DNA from: Acidiferrimicrobium sp. IK | GTDB lineage: Bacteria; Actinomycetota; Acidimicrobiia; Acidimicrobiales; Palsa-688 | Assembly: GCF_025499425.1 (NCBI RefSeq) | Contig: NZ_JAIMCB010000008.1 | Location: forward strand, 1-64,000 | Direction: 5' to 3' | Length of the DNA: 64,000 bases | In this document: piece after piece, positions 1 through 7,376 of the stretch | Layout: each line of letters opens with the position of its first letter | How positions within the stretch are numbered: position 1 is the first letter of the stretch | Program-made: the position numbers and the translations under genes | The notes under the pieces: generated by a model | What the model was told of the DNA's origin: nothing | What the model saw: only the letters and a program-made list of their open reading frames with translations | Databases searched by the model: none

Positions 1-103
1 CGTCCCGAAGAGCGACCGGCAGACGCATCGACGTGTTGGTGGTCTCTACCTCTGAGCTGTCGAGCAAGCGGGTGATCTGCTCGATGGCCTTCTCATTCCT
101 CAT
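1..103 (-). CDS. N-terminal fragment of a CDS cut by the window edge, antitoxin-like
   Basis: Reading the minus strand from an ATG at 103-101 gives an open frame to the window edge, beginning MRNEKAIEQITRLLD and containing the stretch TSMRLPVALRD. That stretch looks like the start of a ribbon-helix-helix DNA-binding strand, as in VapB/CopG-type antitoxins, but only 34 residues are visible. There is no SD; an actinobacterial -10-like TACAGT lies about 7 nt before the ATG, so the mRNA may be leaderless. A perfect palindrome sits just upstream, as expected for an autoregulated TA operon. The partner toxin would lie outside the window. Family assignment is inference. Confidence 0.5.
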   Translation of the reverse strand, partial: MRNEKAIEQITRLLDSSEVETTNTSMRLPVALRD

Positions 104-111
104 GAGCCAAC

Positions 112-133
112 TGTACCACAGCCTTGTGGTACA
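112..133. promoter_or_regulatory. Perfect palindromic operator upstream of the partial antitoxin-like gene
   Basis: Two 9-bp arms, TGTACCACA and TGTGGTACA, are perfectly complementary around a 4-nt centre (GCCT). The dyad ends 9 bp before the ATG at 103 and overlaps the only plausible -10 element (TACAGT on the minus strand). This geometry fits autorepression by an antitoxin or toxin-antitoxin complex. The dyad is directly visible; the binding protein is inferred. Confidence 0.6.
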
Positions 134-324
134 GGACGCACCATCTCATAAGACTCACCCGGACCATCCCGATATCTCAATTCCAAGGGTGCCCTCCAAC
201 GCCGGGTCGTGGCTACGCAGAACGACGGAATCAACGTGGTTGCGCGAGTCGGCGTTAGGCGTGGGCAGATGAATGCGCCCTGCCGCTCGCACGAGCGCAG
301 AACGGCGGGCGTCGCCCGGCAGGG

Positions 325-705
325 TCAATGTCGGAGGCGGCCAGCGATCCATTCAGCCATGGCTGCCTCGTCGACGTCTCCGGCGGCGGCGAAGATCTGT
401 TGGACGGCGTCTTCGACGCTGGTGTGCAGGTCGTGGCTGTTGAGGGCGCAGAACATCGTCAGGCACGACCAGGCGAGCCGCTTGTTGCCCTCGGGCAGCG
501 GGTGGTCGCGGACGATCCGTACGGCAAGGACTGCCGCTTTGTCGACGAAGGCGGGGTACAGCTCGTGGCCGGCGAAGGATGCCTGTGGGGCGTGGAGGGC
601 GGAGTCGAGCAGCCCGACCCCGTTGCCCTTGGAGAGCACGGCGGCGGGGATGCCGGTGACGGCCTCGGCGATGACGAGCGCTTCGCCGAGGCTGAGGTAT
701 CTCAC
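325..705 (-). CDS. doc: Doc-type (death-on-curing) Fic-fold toxin
   Basis: This 126-aa protein carries the Fic/Doc signature HPLPEGNKR near residues 68-76, followed by LAWSCLTMFC as in actinobacterial Doc proteins. Doc toxins are kinases that phosphorylate EF-Tu and stall translation; Fic relatives AMPylate targets. The start is GTG at 705, and the GTGA overlap with the stop of the upstream RHH antitoxin (702-914) implies translational coupling. Length is normal for Doc and the active-site His, Asn, Lys and Arg are present, so the toxin looks intact. The antitoxin is ribbon-helix-helix rather than the classical Phd fold. Confidence 0.85.
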   Translation of the reverse strand: MRYLSLGEALVIAEAVTGIPAAVLSKGNGVGLLDSALHAPQASFAGHELYPAFVDKAAVLAVRIVRDHPLPEGNKRLAWSCLTMFCALNSHDLHTSVEDAVQQIFAAAGDVDEAAMAEWIAGRLRH

Positions 706-914
706 TGGGCCAGGCGGTCCAGGATCTCCCGGTCGCGCTCGGTGAGGGCCCGCAGGTGCGCCATGAACTCGGTGTCGGCCTTGACGCGCTCGATCTCCGC
801 GCTGAGGGCGTCGACGACGACGGCGTTGACGCTCACGCCCCTGCCGCGCGCAACCGCTTCCACCTCGTCGGCCAGTTGCTCGGGCAGCCGCACGGTCGTC
901 GCCTTGCGCGTCAT
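702..914 (-). CDS. Ribbon-helix-helix antitoxin paired with Doc
   Basis: This is a 70-aa protein with an N-terminal beta strand, TTVRLPEQLADEVEAVARGRG, then VSVNAVVVDALSAEI, the classic CopG/Arc/MetJ ribbon-helix-helix pattern. The C-terminal half is charged and probably folds only on binding the toxin. It would bind DNA as a dimer, repress its own operon and neutralise the overlapping Doc. The start is ATG at 914. The 10-bp palindrome ATGACGTCAT (913-922) covers the start codon and could be part of the operator; a TAGCAT -10-like element lies just upstream on the minus strand. Confidence 0.8.
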   Translation of the reverse strand: MTRKATTVRLPEQLADEVEAVARGRGVSVNAVVVDALSAEIERVKADTEFMAHLRALTERDREILDRLAQ

Positions 915-1186
915 GACGTCATGCTATCGCCGGTCTGCCTCAGCGCGGGACGATCCGCCGCGAGGTCGAGGCCCTCGGCCGCCCGCCGCCCGTCGTCGGC
1001 GATCGATCTCGCCACCTTTGTGGCCCGGAGCACCACGATCGACCCGCGCCGAATATCGCCCAGCCCCCACCGTTGTCGCCTCTCCCCTGCCGGCAAGTCA
1101 ACGGCACTGCATTCTGGACCCTCGAGGAGGCTCGCCGTAGCGGGACCAACCTGGAGGATGCCCGTACGGTCTGCCGGGAGGTTGGC

Positions 1187-1465
1187 GTGGAGAGGTTCGT
1201 CGGATTCGATGACGCCCGCAGCTCGCTCGGCCGCCTCGTCGAGGAGGTCGCGGCGAGCGGCGACGTCGTTTCGCTGACCAAGCGGGGCAAGGCGCTGGCG
1301 GTGCTGGTCAGTCGCGAGGAGTACCTCGAGCTGAAGCTGGCCGCTACCGAGCGGGCCCGGGCGGAGCTGACCGAGGCGCTGGCCCAGGCTCGCTCCACGG
1401 TGAGCCAAGCTGGCCTCGACGTCGGCGTGATCGACGAGGCGATCGCCGCTGCTCGCCAGCTGTGA
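1187..1465 (+). CDS. Phd/YefM-type antitoxin (partner toxin decayed)
   Basis: The 92-aa protein begins VERFVGFDDARSSLGRLVEEV and continues DVVSLTKRGKALAVLVSREEYLEL, the usual Phd/YefM N-terminal DNA-binding fold with its central strand ending in V-S-R-E-E-Y. I choose the GTG at 1187 because a good SD (GGGAGG, 1176-1181) lies 5 nt before it; the frame stays open upstream to 1073 without homology. The C-terminal helix (residues ~50-92) would wrap the toxin. The stop overlaps the GTG of a PIN-domain reading frame that now carries a nonsense codon and frameshifts, so this antitoxin has outlived its toxin. Confidence 0.8.
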   Translation: MERFVGFDDARSSLGRLVEEVAASGDVVSLTKRGKALAVLVSREEYLELKLAATERARAELTEALAQARSTVSQAGLDVGVIDEAIAAARQL

Positions 1466-1873
1466 TCGTCGTCGTCCTCGACACCAACACCCTCGTGTCG
1501 GGTCTCGGCTAGTCCGGGCCGCCAGCACAGATCCTCGACGCCGTGCTCGCCGGCCAGCTGGTCCTGGCCTCGAGCCCGGCGCTGCTCGCCGAACTCGGGC
1601 GCGTGCTCGCCTATCCCAAGCTGGCCCGGGTGTTCCCCGAGCCCGACCGGCTCATCTCACGGTCTTCGGGCCGTCGTCGACCTGGTGGAGCCGACCGTCA
1701 GGTTGGCCGTCGTCGCCGACGAGCCCGACAACCGGATGCTCGAAGCTGCGGTCGCCGTCCGAGCCGACGCCGTCGTGACCGGCGGACGGGGGCCTGCTCG
1801 CCCTCGGCCAACACGATGGGATCCCCGTGCTTTCAACGGCAGCTTCAGGACATGGTGGGCCCGGGCGCGCTGA
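1462..1873 (+). pseudogene. PIN-domain (VapC-like) toxin, broken by an amber codon and frameshifts
   Basis: GTG at 1462 overlaps the antitoxin stop and reads VIVVVLDTNTLVSGLG, then TAG (1510-1512), then SGPPAQILDAVLAGQLVLAS and PALLAELGRVLAYPKLARVF. Intact PIN toxins of this group read LDTN..VSGL.W.GPP, so the TAG most likely replaces a Trp TGG. After about 1665 the homology changes frame (VVDLVEPTVRLAVVADEPDN, then RMLEAAVAVRADAVVTGG), and it shifts again around 1785-1835 (DGGLLALGQHDGIPVLST). The PIN acidic residues (the D of LDTN and later D/E positions) can be traced, but no frame gives a whole protein. Sequencing error is unlikely to explain all three lesions. Confidence 0.8.
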
Positions 1874-1886
1874 TCGCTCTTGCCGA

Positions 1887-1924
1887 CGAAGCCGGCCACA
1901 ACCGGAGGCAAGCCTCCGGCTTCG
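1887..1924. terminator. Strong inverted repeat after the broken PIN gene
   Basis: Arms CGAAGCCGG (1887-1895) and CCGGCTTCG (1916-1924) are perfectly complementary. An alternative inner hairpin pairs CCGGAGG with CCTCCGG (1902-1919) around CAAG. No T-run follows, so termination is only one possible role. Confidence 0.4.
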
Positions 1925-1955
1925 TGCGCGATCCGTGCGCGATCGGTGCGCGAAC
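1923..1955. repeat. Three-copy 11-bp tandem repeat
   Basis: CGTGCGCGATC occurs at 1923-1933 and 1934-1944, followed by the diverged copy GGTGCGCGAAC at 1945-1955. The 11-bp period is close to one helical turn. No function is visible. Confidence 0.6.
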
Positions 1956-2082
1956 GACCGGTCAGTAGGGGGTTGCCAGCGGCCATCGACGGTCAGGAGA
2001 AAGCGCAGGCCAACGATGGTTTTCGAGCGTTCGTGCCTGTCCTCGGGATGGCCCCCGCAGCCCGACGGCACGCAAGAGGTTC

Positions 2083-2107
2083 GTGGGTCCGATTCCCATC
2101 GCCTCCA
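2083..2107 (+). other. tRNA/tmRNA 3'-end-like fragment, possible attachment-site scar
   Basis: GTGGG (2083-2087), a 7-nt loop TCCGATT (2088-2094) and CCCAT (2095-2099) form a T-arm, followed by an acceptor-like CGCCTCC (2100-2106) and A. The matching 5' acceptor half (GGAGGCG) and an anticodon arm are not found upstream, and loop position 55 is C instead of T, so it is not a functional tRNA. Integrases commonly target the 3' ends of tRNA and tmRNA genes and leave such fragments. No integrase is seen in this window. Confidence 0.4.
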
Positions 2108-2455
2108 CTCCCTTCGACCGCTGACCCGAGATTCGCCGTTTTGCCAAACTGTCACGGCGTTGCTCTGGCCGGGGGCGTTGGCAGTTTGCCAAACCGGCAA
2201 AGGGACGACCGCAGCCGACGCCGCTCTCGCCACCGCCTCGCGAAACCGCCTGCGGGACTCGCCGCGAGCAGGCGGACGTTGAGCACTCGACGGCCACCCC
2301 GCTGGTCGCGGGTGGCGTCGACAAGGTCGGCCCGCCCCACCGTGAAGTGGAGGAGGTCCACCAGCGGCACCATGAGGTCGAGCCATCCCAGCGCCGTCGG
2401 GGGCGGCACAGTCTGGTGCGACCCGGATCATCGCGCCTGACCGCAAGTGCCGAAT

Positions 2456-2477
2456 TAGCCGAACTTCTGGCTATGCT
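2456..2477 (+). promoter_or_regulatory. Probable leaderless promoter and dyad for the Phd/RelE module
   Basis: A TATGCT -10 element (2472-2477) ends six bases before the ATG at 2484, which would give a leaderless mRNA. It overlaps a dyad, TAGCC (2456-2460) and GGCTA (2469-2473), suited to autorepression by the antitoxin. No clear -35 is visible. Confidence 0.45.
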
Positions 2478-2483
2478 TTGTGC

Positions 2484-2753
2484 ATGACGACCGTGCCGCT
2501 GGGCGAGGCAAAAGACCGTCTCTCGGAGTACATCGCCGGTGTGGAACGCACGCACGACCGGGTGACGATCACCCGGCACGGGCGTCCCGCCGCCGTCCTC
2601 GTCTCCCCTGATGACCTCGCTGCGCTCGAAGAAACCGTCGACATTTTGACCACGTCCGGCGCTCGGGACGCCATCGCCGAGGGTCTCGCCGACCTAGCGG
2701 CCGGACGAGTGGCGGACAACGAGGCCCTGCGTGCTCGCTTCGCTCCTCGTTGA
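2484..2753 (+). CDS. Phd/YefM antitoxin of a RelE-type module
   Basis: The 89-aa protein reads MTTVPLGEAKDRLSEYIAGV, then ERTHDRVTITRHGRPAAVLV and SPDDLAALEETVDIL, a full Phd/YefM antitoxin fold: N-terminal dimeric DNA-binding part and acidic C-terminal toxin-wrapping tail. I use the ATG at 2484 rather than the TTG at 2478 because the fold begins there and the -10 element is closely spaced. The TGA stop overlaps the TTG start of the RelE toxin (2750), giving tight translational coupling. Confidence 0.88.
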   Translation: MTTVPLGEAKDRLSEYIAGVERTHDRVTITRHGRPAAVLVSPDDLAALEETVDILTTSGARDAIAEGLADLAAGRVADNEALRARFAPR

Positions 2754-3016
2754 GCGACCCTTACGACGTTCGCATCTCCGCGCGCGCGGAGCGCGATCTG
2801 CTCCACCTCCCCAAGAAGATCGGTGCTGCCTGCCTGGACTTCATCTTCGGTCCACTGGCCGGTGAACCGCACCGGCTCGGCGGGATGCTGAGCGGCCAGC
2901 TGACCGGCCTGCTCTCCGCTCGACGCGGAAGCTACCGCATCATCTACAGCGTCGACGACGAGCTGTTGCGCATCGACGTCGTTCACATCGATCATCGAGG
3001 CGACGTCTACCGCTGA
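2750..3016 (+). CDS. relE: RelE/ParE-superfamily toxin
   Basis: The 88-aa protein begins MSDPYDVRISARAERDLLHL and contains LPKKIGAACLDFIFGPLAGE, PHRLGG, RGSYRIIYSVDDE and VVHIDHRGDVYR. This is the standard RelE pattern, with the conserved R-x-G-x-[YW]-R-[IV]-x-Y strand and the C-terminal H-R-x-x-[VI]-Y-R. RelE toxins cleave mRNA in the ribosomal A site. The start is TTG (2750) overlapping the antitoxin stop. Key basic and aromatic C-terminal residues are present, so the toxin appears functional. Confidence 0.9.
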   Translation: MSDPYDVRISARAERDLLHLPKKIGAACLDFIFGPLAGEPHRLGGMLSGQLTGLLSARRGSYRIIYSVDDELLRIDVVHIDHRGDVYR

Positions 3017-3129
3017 GCCATCCTCAGGTTCTCGGGGAGTCGAGACGCGCCGGGGAAGCACCACCCCCCTGTCCCCGAGCGAAGGAACAGGAGCGCCACG
3101 AGAGGGGCACGCGGTTCGCTAATCGCCGT

Positions 3130-3428
3130 TCACGTCTGATCGCCGAAGCCGGCGACGACGCGGCGCTCTCCGCGGAGCGCCTCGATGTAAGAGCGCAGGG
3201 TCCCATCTCGGTGGAAGCCAGCTGCCGGTGCTCGATCTTGCCGACCCGCGCCTGGGACACCCGCATCATCCCGGCCACGTCGGCCTGGGTCAGCGACTGC
3301 TCCTTGCGCAGCTGCGCCAGCCGACGCGCTCGGACGGCCTCGCTGAGCAGCGTGCGCTCGTTGGCGACCGCCTGCTCATCGAGCCGGCCGCCGGCCTCTT
3401 CCCTGACCTCTCTCCATGCCCTAGCCAT
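3130..3428 (-). pseudogene. XRE-family HTH antitoxin-like gene with a one-base frameshift
   Basis: The intact 5' part reads MARAWREVREEAGGRLDEQA and LSEAVRARRLAQLRKEQSLT, then QADVAGMMRVSQARVGKIEH: a helix-turn-helix of the XRE/HigA type. After QLASTEMG the expected family C-terminus is found one frame over (TLRSYIEALRGERRVVAGFG, then DQT and a stop at 3130-3132). Loss of one G near 3205 explains the shift. As read, translation runs on in the wrong frame to 3024. It overlaps the upstream HTH gene by 8 bp. No HigB/RelE-like toxin gene is adjacent on the minus strand. A sequencing error remains possible. Confidence 0.65.
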
Positions 3429-4014
3429 CGCACCGATCGGCAGCGGATCTGGACCTCAACAGAGCAGATCGACCAGGTCCAGTCAGATCGACGATTGTCG
3501 AGGCAGCCCGACTGTCAGCGGCCACGGAAACCTCCCCGTAGGCGGTCACGCCAGCTCGACGACGCGCGGAGGTTCCCCCCCCGGGGACCGGCCCCGCCGG
3601 GCCGGTGCCCCCGGCGCCCGCAGGACAGGCGCCCCCGGTGCCACCGGTGCCACCCATGCGACCGGCGGCTCCGGGTGCCGAACGGTAGAGGCGAGCCCCC
3701 GCCTGCCGGGAGACTCCGAGTCGTTTGGCCGCTTGGGTCAGAGTCAGACCGTCTTCCTCGACCAGTGCCCTGATCACCTCGGAGCGCATGGCCGCGATCG
3801 ACCGCTCGAAGTCGTGGAACGCCTCGACCGACGCCAGCCTCAGCGACCGCCCTGATCTGCTGGTGAGACGGTCGACGATCTCCACCATGGCGAGGCCTTC
3901 CGTCCGTGCGCGCCGCCCGGTCTCGAACGCCTCCACCGAGGCGGCGATGGCGTCACAGGCCAAACGGCCCGAGCGCGCCACCTGGTCCAGTGCGGCAAGG
4001 AACGAATCGTCCAC
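3421..4014 (-). CDS. Helix-turn-helix protein with a Gly/Ala/Pro-rich tail
   Basis: I do not recognise a named family. The 197-aa product begins VDDSFLAALDQVARSGRLAC, has a helical middle and a clear helix-turn-helix, DGLTLTQAAKRLGVSRQAGA (about residues 89-108), then a low-complexity tail with repeated GGTGG and PAGAGG. The GTG at 4014 is preferred over upstream starts because a strong SD (GGGGGAGG) precedes it by 5 nt. It overlaps the frameshifted XRE gene by 8 bp, so the two were probably one operon. The tail has no clear homology and may be a late frameshift extension. Confidence 0.55.
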   Translation of the reverse strand: MDDSFLAALDQVARSGRLACDAIAASVEAFETGRRARTEGLAMVEIVDRLTSRSGRSLRLASVEAFHDFERSIAAMRSEVIRALVEEDGLTLTQAAKRLGVSRQAGARLYRSAPGAAGRMGGTGGTGGACPAGAGGTGPAGPVPGGGTSARRRAGVTAYGEVSVAADSRAASTIVDLTGPGRSALLRSRSAADRCDG

Positions 4015-4168
4015 GATGGCCTCCCCCCGAAGGATTGTGGGCGGCACTGTACGCGAAGCCCCCGACGGCCGGGCTGCAAGTGACCAAAGGCCCTTCTGCT
4101 GGGCTCACGGCTGGGAAGTGACCAACGTCTCTTCCAGCACCCCGGGGGTGCGCGTCGATCCTTAACCC

Positions 4169-6064
4169 GTGACGATCCTCCCTGCCTGCGGTTCGACCGC
4201 CGAGTTCCTTGCAGAGTCGATCCCCCACATCGTGTGGACCGCCGCGCCGGACGGCACGACGACCTACCTCAATCGGCAGGGTTGCGAGTACACGGGCTGC
4301 TCCCCTGAGGCCGCCTCGGACCGAGCCCGGTTCGACCTTATCCACCCCGACGACGTGGAGCGAAGCAAGCGGGCGTGGATCACGGCCCGGGCTACCGGCG
4401 TTGCGTTCGAGGTGGAGCACCGCATGCGCAGGCATGACGGGGCCTTCCGTTGGCATTTATGTCGCGGCGTGCCGATGAGAGACCAGTTCGGCCGGATAGA
4501 GATGTGGGTCGGCACGTCCACCGACATCGAGGAGCAGAAGCGACTGGAGGCCTCCCTGCGCCGCTCCGAGCGCGACGCCACCGCGTCCTTGAGCCTCTTG
4601 CGAAGCGTCGGGGACGCAGCCACTGCAGGGTTCAAGCTGGTCGACACCAACCTGCGCATCGTCCGCATCAACCAGATGCTCGCCGACATCTGCGGGGCGC
4701 CGGCCCACGAGCTTCTCGGGCGGAAGGCGTCAGAGGTCGTAGCACCCGACGTGTGGGCCCAGATCGAGGGCGCCTACCGCCGGGCCCTCGCCGGAGAAGC
4801 GGTCAGCAATCTCGACGTGACCGGCCATTCCTCCGACGGCTCGGGCGCCACCATTCATTGGTTGGCCAGCTACTACCCGGTCCGGATCGGCCGTGAGATC
4901 ATCGGCGTCGGCAACGTGGTGGTCGACATCACAGAGCGGCGCAAGGAGGAGGGGTTCCGGGCCGCCGTCACCGACAGCATGGCGGAGGGGCTGTGCGCGC
5001 TCGACGCCGACGGTCGGGTCACCTACCTCAACCCAGCAGCGACGGAGATGCTCGGGTGGACCGAGGGAGAGCTTCGCGGGCGGCATCTGCACGAGCTCAT
5101 CCACTTCCGGCGGGCTGACGGTTCGATCGTTCCTGCCCCCGACTGCTCGCTGGGTTGTGGACTCGCGGATGGCCAGCGCGTCAGCCGGGACTACGAGATG
5201 CTGGTCAGGAAGGACGGATCGGCCTTCCCGGTCGCGTATTCGTCGGTCCCGTTGCGCAACGGCTCGTCGATCGAGGGGATGGTGGTGCTGTTTCGCGACA
5301 TCACCGAAGAGAAGCGCGAGCAAGAGGCCCTCCAGAGGGAGCTGGCTGCGGTCTCGTGGGTCGGGCGCATCCGCGACGCCATCGACGAGGACCGGTTGGT
5401 GCTTCACTCCCAGCCCATCGTGCCCCTAAAGGGTGGCCGCCCAGCCGAGGAGCTGCTCTTGCGGATGCGGGGGCGCGACGGGGAGCTGATCACGCCGGGC
5501 TCGTTCCTTCCTGTAGCGGAGCGCTTCGGGCTGATCGCCGAGATCGACCGCTGGGTCATCGCCGGGGCCACCCGGCTGGCCGCGGCGAGCCCTGATCGGG
5601 TCATCGAGATCAACCTGTCGGCCGCCTCCATCTGCACCACCGGGTTGTTTCCCTATATCGAAAAGCAGATCCGCACAGCCGGCGCCGACCCGTCGAGGTT
5701 GGTGTTCGAGATCACCGAGACGGCGCTCATGAGCGACATGGCCTTGGGCGAGGCCCTCACCCGGGCTCTGGCCGGAATCGGTTGCGGGATCGCGCTCGAT
5801 GACTTCGGCACTGGGTTTGGCAGCTTCACCTACCTGAAGCGGCTGCCCATCACCTATCTGAAGATCGACATCGAGTTCGTCCGTGACCTGGCGACCAACC
5901 TGGCCAACCGTCACGTCGTCGCTGCCATCGTGAGCCTGGCCCAAGCTTTCGGGCTCCAGACCATCGCCGAGGGCATCGAGAACGACGAGACCCTTCGCTT
6001 GATCACCGCCGCCGGCGTCGACTTCGCGCAGGGCTTTCACCTCGGTCGGCCGGCGCCGGCGTAG
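4169..6064 (+). CDS. PAS-PAS-PAS-EAL c-di-GMP phosphodiesterase
   Basis: This 631-aa soluble protein has three PAS/PAC sensor domains (about residues 10-130, 145-255 and 262-385; two end with DITERR and DITEEK) and a C-terminal EAL domain (about 395-630). Catalytic signatures are present: ELLLR (the EAL motif variant), IEINLSA, FEITETA, DDFGTGFGSF, LKID, AEGIE and AQGF, so hydrolysis of c-di-GMP to pGpG is expected. There is no GGDEF domain. The start is GTG at 4169 with no good SD. PAS domains may bind haem, flavin or small ligands; which one is not visible. It stands alone, apart from the TA island. Confidence 0.88.
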   Translation: MTILPACGSTAEFLAESIPHIVWTAAPDGTTTYLNRQGCEYTGCSPEAASDRARFDLIHPDDVERSKRAWITARATGVAFEVEHRMRRHDGAFRWHLCRGVPMRDQFGRIEMWVGTSTDIEEQKRLEASLRRSERDATASLSLLRSVGDAATAGFKLVDTNLRIVRINQMLADICGAPAHELLGRKASEVVAPDVWAQIEGAYRRALAGEAVSNLDVTGHSSDGSGATIHWLASYYPVRIGREIIGVGNVVVDITERRKEEGFRAAVTDSMAEGLCALDADGRVTYLNPAATEMLGWTEGELRGRHLHELIHFRRADGSIVPAPDCSLGCGLADGQRVSRDYEMLVRKDGSAFPVAYSSVPLRNGSSIEGMVVLFRDITEEKREQEALQRELAAVSWVGRIRDAIDEDRLVLHSQPIVPLKGGRPAEELLLRMRGRDGELITPGSFLPVAERFGLIAEIDRWVIAGATRLAAASPDRVIEINLSAASICTTGLFPYIEKQIRTAGADPSRLVFEITETALMSDMALGEALTRALAGIGCGIALDDFGTGFGSFTYLKRLPITYLKIDIEFVRDLATNLANRHVVAAIVSLAQAFGLQTIAEGIENDETLRLITAAGVDFAQGFHLGRPAPA

Positions 6065-6169
6065 GGGCCTTCAGCCGCCGGCCGGCCCGGTCGGCCTCGA
6101 CGCAAAGAGCCCTTCGCCCCTGCCTGCGGGTACTCCCGTTGAGCGAGGCTTGCCCAAAAGGAGCGAGCG

Positions 6170-6943
6170 ATGCTGAAACGGATCTTGGTCGGGGTGGACA
6201 AGTCGGAAGGGGCGCGCACGGCGCTGGCGTGGGCGGCGACGGTCGGGCAGTCGACCGGGGCGGAGGTGATCGTCGCGTCGACGGTCGCCGACGCCGAGGT
6301 GGCCAGCGCGGGTGATCCCGCGCTTGGCGGCCTCCGGCGGGTGGTCCTCGAGGGCGATCCCCGCTTCGCTCTCGCCCAGGCCGGGATCGACGAGGACGCC
6401 GACTTGATCGTGGCCGGCTCGAGCGGGATCAGCTGGTACCCGGCCATCCACACCGACCACGTCGCGCACCACTTGGTCTGCCACGCCGACCGGGCGGTGG
6501 CGATCGTCCCCCAAGGGTCGCCGCCGGTTCCGGTCTCGTGTGCCGTGCTGGCCATCGATGGATCGCCCGGCAGCCGCGCCGCGGTGGACTGGCTGGCCGC
6601 GGAGGAGGCGTCGATGACCTCCAAGGTGATCGTCCTCTACTCCCTGGCCGCGGCCCTACCTGACCGGGTGCAGCCCGCTCCCATGCTTCCTCTGGCCACC
6701 GAGGAGGACCTCCACGCCTGGGCCCAGCCGCTCGCCCAGCGCGGCATCGAGGTCTCGACGCTGTACACCTCAGACGAGCCGGTGAGCGCGATCTGCGCCG
6801 CAGCCGGACCGCTCGAGGGGAGCACGGTGGTGATCGGTGGCCGTCCAGTGGACGACCGCCATCCGCTCCGCCTCGGCCAGGTCGGCCTGCGGTTGCTGAG
6901 CAAGGCCACTCGACCGGTGATCGTCGTCCCGCCTGTCGCCTGA
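6170..6943 (+). CDS. Tandem universal stress protein (UspA family)
   Basis: The 257-aa protein has two Usp domains. The first begins MLKRILVGVDKSEGARTALA and the second begins CAVLAIDGSPGSRAAVDWLA near residue 123; the chain ends RPVIVVPPVA. Usp proteins bind nucleotides and accumulate under starvation or hypoxia. The usual G-x2-G-x9-G-[ST] ATP loop is degenerate in both halves (GSSGISWYP and GGRPVDDRHPLRLGQVG), so ATP binding is uncertain. A good SD (AAAAGGAGCG) precedes the ATG. It is monocistronic. Confidence 0.9.
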   Translation: MLKRILVGVDKSEGARTALAWAATVGQSTGAEVIVASTVADAEVASAGDPALGGLRRVVLEGDPRFALAQAGIDEDADLIVAGSSGISWYPAIHTDHVAHHLVCHADRAVAIVPQGSPPVPVSCAVLAIDGSPGSRAAVDWLAAEEASMTSKVIVLYSLAAALPDRVQPAPMLPLATEEDLHAWAQPLAQRGIEVSTLYTSDEPVSAICAAAGPLEGSTVVIGGRPVDDRHPLRLGQVGLRLLSKATRPVIVVPPVA

Positions 6944-7023
6944 CACCCTCCCGGCGGCAGGGCCCGGCCGCCTCGCTGGGCAGCTGCGGGGTCGTCTGCG
7001 TCTGCGAGCCGTAGCCTGAGCCC

Positions 7024-7236
7024 ATGCGACGCGGTGAGTCACCGGGGATCATCGACGGCGACGCGTGGCGGCGCCGGCGCCTCGACGCCTTGCGGGAGGC
7101 GCTCACCGGTGACCTCGACGCCGAGCAGCGTGCCGCCATCGAACTGGAGCTGGTCGAGCTCGGCGCGCTAGAGGCCGGCGCCCGCCGCCGCCGGCGGCGG
7201 TGGCTGTTGTGGGGAGCCCGGCTACCCGGTCGCTGA
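7024..7236 (+). CDS. Small hypothetical protein, Arg-rich C-terminus
   Basis: This 70-aa frame begins MRRGESPGIIDGDAWRRRRL, has a Leu/Glu-rich amphipathic helix in the middle and an Arg-rich end. No family is recognised. The ATG lies about 80 bases after the Usp gene and no SD is obvious. Amphipathic helix periodicity and lack of a better frame support coding weakly; it could also be non-coding. Confidence 0.4.
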   Translation: MRRGESPGIIDGDAWRRRRLDALREALTGDLDAEQRAAIELELVELGALEAGARRRRRRWLLWGARLPGR

Positions 7237-7376
7237 GCCGCTCGGGCCGGCCCTCGCCGCTGCCCACCCGACACCCCGGGCCCGCCGACGTCCCGCCCGC
7301 CCGACATCCCGGGCCCGGCCGACGCCCTGCCCCCCGACGCCGCTGCCCACCAGGCCCCGGCCGCGCCCGGTTCGGA

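Larger units (their letters stand above)
1874..2483. other. Gene-free stretch in the TA island
   Basis: I find no convincing coding sequence here. The stretch holds a strong inverted repeat (1887-1924), a three-copy 11-bp tandem repeat (1923-1955), a tRNA/tmRNA 3'-end-like segment (2083-2107) and two copies of TTTGCCAAAC (2140-2149, 2185-2194). The second copy lies within short dyads (TTGGCA/TGCCAA and TTTGCC/GGCAAA). A minus-strand open frame at 2152-2409 has no recognisable family. The mix is typical of the scarred edge of an integrated element. Confidence 0.5.

Noticed and set aside
2152..2409. Minus-strand 85-aa open frame in the TA island
   Set aside because: No family, no SD and an Arg-rich shadow-like end; too weak to call a gene.
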